From: Pseudactinotalea sp. HY158
GTDB taxonomy: Bacteria > Actinomycetota > Actinomycetes > Actinomycetales > Beutenbergiaceae
NCBI RefSeq assembly: GCF_009660225.1
Contig: NZ_CP045920.1
Location: forward strand, 3,112,079-3,176,078
DNA length: 64,000 nucleotides
Reading direction: 5' to 3'
Shown here: positions 59,962 through 64,000 of the stretch, in pieces
Numbering within the stretch: position 1 is the stretch's first letter
How the letters are laid out: the number at the start of each line of letters is the position of its first letter
The notes under the pieces: generated by a model
Told to the model about the DNA's origin: nothing
Databases searched by the model: none
The model's input: the letters and a program-made list of their open reading frames with translations, nothing else
Program-made: the position numbers and the translations under genes

Positions 59962-61319
59962 CAGCGGTCCACCCCCCCTAGCACTGGGTCGATCGAGGCG
60001 ACCGAGACGACCACGTCGGCGATCGAACCGCCTTCGCACATGATCGACAGGGCCTGCAGGTTGTTGAAGGACGGGTCCCGGAAGTGGACCCGGTACGGGC
60101 GGGTGCCGCCGTCGGAGACGAGGTGGACCCCCATCGTGCCCTTCGGGTGTTCCACCTGCTGGTAGACCTGGCCCGCCGGCACCCGGAAGCCCTCGGTCAC
60201 GAGCTTGAAGTGGTGGATGAGGGCCTCCATCGACTCGCCCATGATGTGGCGGATGTACTCGAGGGAGTTGCCCTGACCGTCGGAGCCGACCGCGAGCTGG
60301 GCCGGCCAGGCGATCTTCTTGTCGGCGACCATGACCGGGTGCTTGCCGGAGCGGTCCTGCGCGTCGAGCCGGTCGAGCACCTGCTCGACGATCTTGACCG
60401 ATTCGCGCATCTCCGCGAAGCGGACCAGGTACCGATCGTAGGAGTCTCCGCCGGTGGCGGTCGGGATCTCGAAGTCGTAGGTCTCGTAGCCGCAGTACGG
60501 CTGGGCCTTGCGCAGGTCGTACGGGAGGCCCGCCGAGCGCATGAGCGGTCCCGTCGCGCCCAGGGCCGTGGCCGCGGACAGGTCGAGCACGCCGACGTCC
60601 TTCATCCGTCCCACGAAGATGGGAAGCTCCAGCGTGAGCTTCTCGAGCTCGCTGATTCCCCGCAGGATCTGCGGCAGCTTCTCGCGCACCATCGCGGTCA
60701 GGCCGGGGGGCAGGTCCTGGACCACGCCGCCGGGACGGATGTACTCGTGGTTCATCCGCAGTCCGGTGATCGCCTCGAAGATCCGCAGGATCTCCTCACG
60801 GTCGCGGAAGCCGATCGTCATCATCGTGGTGGCGCCGAGCTCGTTCCCGCCGGTTCCGGCCGCCACGAAGTGCGAGGAGATCCGGTTGAGCTCCATGACC
60901 AGCACGCGGATGAGGGTCGCCCGTTCGGGGATGTCGTCCGTGATCCCGAGGGCCTTCTCCACCGCGAGGCAGTAGGCGGCCTCCTGGAAGAACGGCGCCA
61001 CATAGTCCATGCGCGTGCAGAACGTGACGCCCTGGGTCCAGGTGCGGAACTCCATGTTCTTCTCGATACCGGTGTGCAGGAACCCGATTCCCGCCCGGGC
61101 CTCGCGGACCGTCTCACCGTCGATCTCCAGAACGATGCGCAGCACGCCGTGGGTCGAGGGGTGCTGCGGCCCCATGTTGACGACGATGCGCTCGTCGGCC
61201 AACCGTTCGGCGTCGAGCGCGATCTGGTCCCAGTCGCCGCCCTCGGCCGTGAACTCGTGGACGCCCTCGGTGCCGGGAGCTCCGGCACCGGCCGTGGCCA
61301 TCGGGGGTGTGGTACTCAT
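59961..61319 (-). CDS. nuoD: NADH-quinone oxidoreductase subunit D
   Basis: The 49-kDa subunit, related to [NiFe] hydrogenases, forming the quinone pocket with NuoB. The 452-residue protein shows [16 protein letters not shown] (quinone-site His and Thr), [13 protein letters not shown] and the C-terminal [16 protein letters not shown]. The N-terminal 35 residues are a low-complexity extension. Start ATG 61319, overlapping the nuoC stop by one base. Intact. Confidence 0.97.
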   Translation of the reverse strand: MSTTPPMATAGAGAPGTEGVHEFTAEGGDWDQIALDAERLADERIVVNMGPQHPSTHGVLRIVLEIDGETVREARAGIGFLHTGIEKNMEFRTWTQGVTFCTRMDYVAPFFQEAAYCLAVEKALGITDDIPERATLIRVLVMELNRISSHFVAAGTGGNELGATTMMTIGFRDREEILRIFEAITGLRMNHEYIRPGGVVQDLPPGLTAMVREKLPQILRGISELEKLTLELPIFVGRMKDVGVLDLSAATALGATGPLMRSAGLPYDLRKAQPYCGYETYDFEIPTATGGDSYDRYLVRFAEMRESVKIVEQVLDRLDAQDRSGKHPVMVADKKIAWPAQLAVGSDGQGNSLEYIRHIMGESMEALIHHFKLVTEGFRVPAGQVYQQVEHPKGTMGVHLVSDGGTRPYRVHFRDPSFNNLQALSIMCEGGSIADVVVSVASIDPVLGGVDR

Positions 61320-62044
61320 CAGCTGTAAGACCTCCGGTTGTCGGGCGAGGGAATGGTCGCCCCCTTGTACTCCACGGGGATCCCACCGAGGGGGTAGTCC
61401 TTGCGCTGCGGGTGTCCGACCCAGTCGTCCGGCATCTGGATCCGGGTGAGCGAGGGGTGGCCGTCGAAGACGAGGCCGAAGAAGTCCCAGACCTCGCGTT
61501 CGTGCCAGTTGTTCGCCGGGTAGATCTCGCACAGGGACGGGACGTGCGGGTCCGCGTCCGGGGCGGTCACCTCGAGGTTGATGAGCCGGTTGTGGGTGAT
61601 CGAGTTGAGCGGATAGTAGGCGTGGAGCTCCCGGCCCCGGTCGTCCGGGTAGTGCACCCCGCTGACGCCGACGCAGAACTCGAAGCGCAGGTCCTGCTCG
61701 TCGCGCAGGAGCCGGGCCACGAGCTGCAGATGCTCCCGGGCGACGGTCAGGGTCAGGTCGCCGCGGTAGACCACGACCTGCTCGATGGCGTCGTCGAAGT
61801 CGACACCCGCGTCGGCCAGCGCCTCGGCGAGGAGGTCGACCACCTCGTCGAAGTAGCCGCCGTACGGGCGCTCGCTCGCGGGGGTCTGGGCGACCGCCTG
61901 CTCGAGCCCTCCGAAGCCGGAGGTGTCCCCGCTGCCGTGGACGCCGAACATGCCCTTCTGCTCACGGATGAGCCCGAGCGGTCCGGCCTGCGCCCGGTCG
62001 AGTTGGCCGCCTCCGGAGGCGGCGAGCGACTTGTCGGTACTCAC
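61319..62044 (-). CDS. nuoC: NADH-quinone oxidoreductase subunit C
   Basis: The 30-kDa peripheral subunit, 241 residues. The conserved motif [20 protein letters not shown] and DYPLGG identify it. The N-terminal 60 residues are Gly-rich and variable. I start at the GTG at 62044, which overlaps the nuoB stop (GTGA). It ends at the nuoD start with a one-base overlap. The fused NuoCD form of enterobacteria is not present. Confidence 0.96.
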   Translation of the reverse strand: MSTDKSLAASGGGQLDRAQAGPLGLIREQKGMFGVHGSGDTSGFGGLEQAVAQTPASERPYGGYFDEVVDLLAEALADAGVDFDDAIEQVVVYRGDLTLTVAREHLQLVARLLRDEQDLRFEFCVGVSGVHYPDDRGRELHAYYPLNSITHNRLINLEVTAPDADPHVPSLCEIYPANNWHEREVWDFFGLVFDGHPSLTRIQMPDDWVGHPQRKDYPLGGIPVEYKGATIPSPDNRRSYS

Positions 62045-62598
62045 GCGAGCAGGCCCTTCATCTCGTGGGTCGGCGTGGCGCGCAGCGCGGCGGCCTCGAC
62101 CTGGCGGCTGATCTCCTCCCGGTGCGCGCCGAGGGGCGCGCCCTTGATCACATGCTTGTGCAGCTCGAGGATGGAGTTGATGAGCATCTCGGGCCGCGGC
62201 GGGCACCCGGGAAGGTAGATGTCGACGGGGAGCACGTGGTCGGCCCCCTGGACGATGGCGTAGTTGTTGAACATCCCGCCCGAGGAGGCGCAGACGCCCA
62301 TCGCGATGACCCACTTGGGGTCGGCCATCTGGTCGTAGACGGTGCGCATGACCGGGGCCATCTTGTGACTGACCCGCCCGGCGATGATCATCAGGTCGGC
62401 CTGCCGCGGCGAGGCCCGGAAGACCTCCATGCCGTAGCGGGAGATGTCGAAGCGCGGTGTGCCCGCGGCCATCATCTCGATCGCGCAGCAGGCGAGGCCG
62501 AACGTGACCGGCCACATCGACGAGGAGCGCGTCCATCCCACCAGGTCCTCGATCTTGCCCAGGAGGAAGCCGGAGGGAAGCTTTTCTTCGAGTCCCAT
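62041..62598 (-). CDS. nuoB: NADH-quinone oxidoreductase subunit B
   Basis: The 20-kDa subunit carrying cluster N2, which passes electrons to quinone. The 185-residue product has the tandem-cysteine motif [17 protein letters not shown] and [10 protein letters not shown], giving all four ligands. I choose the ATG at 62598, with AGGAA eight bases upstream, over a longer open frame. It lies 16 bases after nuoA and overlaps nuoC. Confidence 0.97.
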   Translation of the reverse strand: MGLEEKLPSGFLLGKIEDLVGWTRSSSMWPVTFGLACCAIEMMAAGTPRFDISRYGMEVFRASPRQADLMIIAGRVSHKMAPVMRTVYDQMADPKWVIAMGVCASSGGMFNNYAIVQGADHVLPVDIYLPGCPPRPEMLINSILELHKHVIKGAPLGAHREEISRQVEAAALRATPTHEMKGLLA

Positions 62599-62614
62599 AC
62601 TCGTGGTTCCTTTC

Positions 62615-62974
62615 TCAGTCCCAGTCCAGGCCACCGCGACGCCATTCGTAGACGAACGGCACGGTGATGAAGAACAGGAACGTCATCATTGCGATCAGGC
62701 CGAAGACGGCGAGCTCCGAGAAGGCCACCGCCCACGGGTACAGGAAGACGACCTCGATGTCGAACAGGATGAAGGTCATCGCCACGAGGTAGTACTTGAT
62801 CGGGAAGCGACCGGTACTGGCCCCGGGGGTGGGTTGGACGCCGCATTCGTAGGCGGCGACCTTGACCTTGTTGTAACGCTTCGGCCCGATGACGGCGGAC
62901 GCGGCGAGTCCCCCGCCGGCGAGCAGCAGGGCCAGACCCAGCAGGATCAGGATCGGAAGGTAGGGATTGGTCAT
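62615..62974 (-). CDS. nuoA: NADH-quinone oxidoreductase subunit A
   Basis: A 119-residue membrane subunit with three helices. It starts [18 protein letters not shown] and contains [27 protein letters not shown] in part, including the conserved Cys of the first loop, and [13 protein letters not shown] with the Asp/Glu pair. GAGGA lies seven bases before the ATG at 62974. It is the first nuo gene, ten bases after the reductase gene. Confidence 0.97.
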   Translation of the reverse strand: MTNPYLPILILLGLALLLAGGGLAASAVIGPKRYNKVKVAAYECGVQPTPGASTGRFPIKYYLVAMTFILFDIEVVFLYPWAVAFSELAVFGLIAMMTFLFFITVPFVYEWRRGGLDWD

Positions 62975-62984
62975 GGGCAGATCC

Positions 62985-64000
62985 TCACGCCGCAGGGACG
63001 ATTCGTGTCAGTGAGGTGATGATCCGGTCGGTCAGATCTCCACCTCGGGTGTCGTAGGAGTCCGAGAGCAGCTTCAGCACGAACTTCATGAGCAGCGGCC
63101 GGGGCAGCCCGTACCGCGTGCACACGCGCATGATCTCCGGCCGCTCGATCAACTTGACGAACTGTCGACCGAGAGCGAAATATCCGCCGATGTCCTCGTT
63201 CATTCGGCGCGGGTAGCTGAGCAGCATCCGCTCGCGCGCGGGGGCGGTCGTGCGCATGAGCGCCTGGGCGGCGACGTCCGCCGCGATCCGGCCCGCCTGG
63301 AGCCCGTAGGCGATGCCCTCCCCGTTGAACGGGGAGACCATGCCGCCGGCGTCGCCGATGAGCATGAGGCCGCGCCGGTAGAGGGGGGTGCGGTTGAACG
63401 CCATCGGCAGGGCGGCACTGCGCACGGGGCCGACCTGGTTCTCGGGCGTGAACTCCCAGTCCGCGGGCGCGTTGCGCATCCAGGCCGCGAGCAGGGCCTT
63501 GTAGTCGAGCTTCGTCGCCCGCGCGGTCGAGGAGACCGAGCCGAGGCCGACGTTCGCCGTGCCGTCTCCGAGCGCGAAGATCCACCCGTAGCCGGGCAGG
63601 AGCGGAGAGTTCCCGGCCTCGCCCTCCCACAGCTCGAGCTGGGACTCCATCCACTCGTCGTCGTGGCGCGGGGTGCGGAAGTAGGTGCGCACGGCGACCC
63701 CCATGGGCCGGTCCTCGCGCTTGGCGATTCCGACGGCGGTCGCGAGCCGGGCGGACACCCCGCCCGCGTCGATGACGATCGGCGCGCGCAGCGGACGTTC
63801 CGCACCCTCCTCGCCCGGGATGCGCCGTCCCCGTTCGTCCACGGAGCGGTAGGTGACCCCGACGACCCGGTCGGTGCGCTCGTCCACGAGCGGGCCGGTG
63901 ACGTTGGCCCCCTCGATCAGCTTCGCGCCGCTGGCGCGGGCGTGATGCGCGAGGGTCTGGTCGAGGCCGGTGCGGGCCTTGGCCATGCCGTAGTTCGGGT
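62985..64000 (-). CDS. Geranylgeranyl reductase family protein (partial)
   Basis: The 5' end lies beyond the window edge; the 338 visible residues belong to the FAD-dependent geranylgeranyl-reductase family. Seen are VIDAGGVSARL, GYGWIFALGDGTANVGLG, GLMLIGDAGGMVSPFNGEGIAYGLQAGR (FAD motif) and a C-terminal helical region. Relatives include MenJ, which saturates one isoprene unit of the menaquinone tail in mycobacteria. Its stop is ten bases before nuoA, so it is probably the first part of the nuo transcript. Substrate assignment to menaquinone is from context. Confidence 0.88.
   Translation of the reverse strand, partial: PNYGMAKARTGLDQTLAHHARASGAKLIEGANVTGPLVDERTDRVVGVTYRSVDERGRRIPGEEGAERPLRAPIVIDAGGVSARLATAVGIAKREDRPMGVAVRTYFRTPRHDDEWMESQLELWEGEAGNSPLLPGYGWIFALGDGTANVGLGSVSSTARATKLDYKALLAAWMRNAPADWEFTPENQVGPVRSAALPMAFNRTPLYRRGLMLIGDAGGMVSPFNGEGIAYGLQAGRIAADVAAQALMRTTAPARERMLLSYPRRMNEDIGGYFALGRQFVKLIERPEIMRVCTRYGLPRPLLMKFVLKLLSDSYDTRGGDLTDRIITSLTRIVPAA

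Overview
The window is a high-GC, gene-dense actinobacterial chromosome segment. The gene order tRNA-Thr/tRNA-Met - rpmG - two MaoC-like dehydratases - tRNA-Trp - secE - nusG - rplK - rplA, the mycosin/EccB/EccC/EccD/WXG100 type VII secretion genes, a mycothiol-type ArsC-like protein, FprA and a 14-gene nuo operon all point to Actinomycetota. The absence of EccE and of ESX-style PE/PPE genes fits Micrococcales better than mycobacteria, but no species can be named from sequence alone.

Layout. 1-6.6 kb: str operon rpsL-rpsG-fusA-tuf (minus strand), with a long leader and a strong-looking promoter, and a divergent pair of unassigned genes, the first carrying a WXG-like motif. 6.6-18.3 kb: rpoC, rpoB, rplL, rplJ, rplA, rplK, nusG, secE and tRNA-Trp (all minus strand), divided by terminators and by an rplJ leader with an attenuator-like hairpin. 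RpoB has Asn at the position equivalent to E. coli Ser531, a rifampicin-contact residue. 18.4-24.5 kb: adenosine deaminase family enzyme, murB, an MFS exporter divergent from a LacI regulator, two MaoC-fold dehydratases, rpmG and three tRNAs. 24.6-29.6 kb: YajQ, an ArsC/LMW-phosphatase protein divergent from a flavoprotein and an MFS exporter (the latter two apparently leaderless), then FprA.

29.6-44.2 kb is a compact type VII (ESX-like) secretion locus: mycosin-eccB-eccD on the minus strand; two WXG100 proteins, a third helical protein and a Gly/Pro-rich protein on the plus strand; a lipoprotein, an RDD-FHA fusion and a second EccD-like membrane protein on the minus strand; and three-ATPase EccC on the plus strand. 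The mycosin has lost its catalytic Asp and His, so it should be a pseudoprotease. The Gly/Pro-rich gene shows two apparent frameshifts.

44.2-46.0 kb is a visibly lower-GC stretch with an IS110-type transposase fragment, a small membrane protein and a secreted Cys-containing protein. From 46.0 kb to the right edge lies a respiratory cluster on the minus strand: a geranylgeranyl-reductase family gene (cut by the edge), nuoA to nuoN in canonical order with mostly overlapping stop/start codons, and a polyprenyl diphosphate synthase translationally coupled to nuoN. The prenyl synthase and the reductase plausibly make and reduce the menaquinone tail used by the complex. nuoG carries an apparent one-base deletion in a G run.
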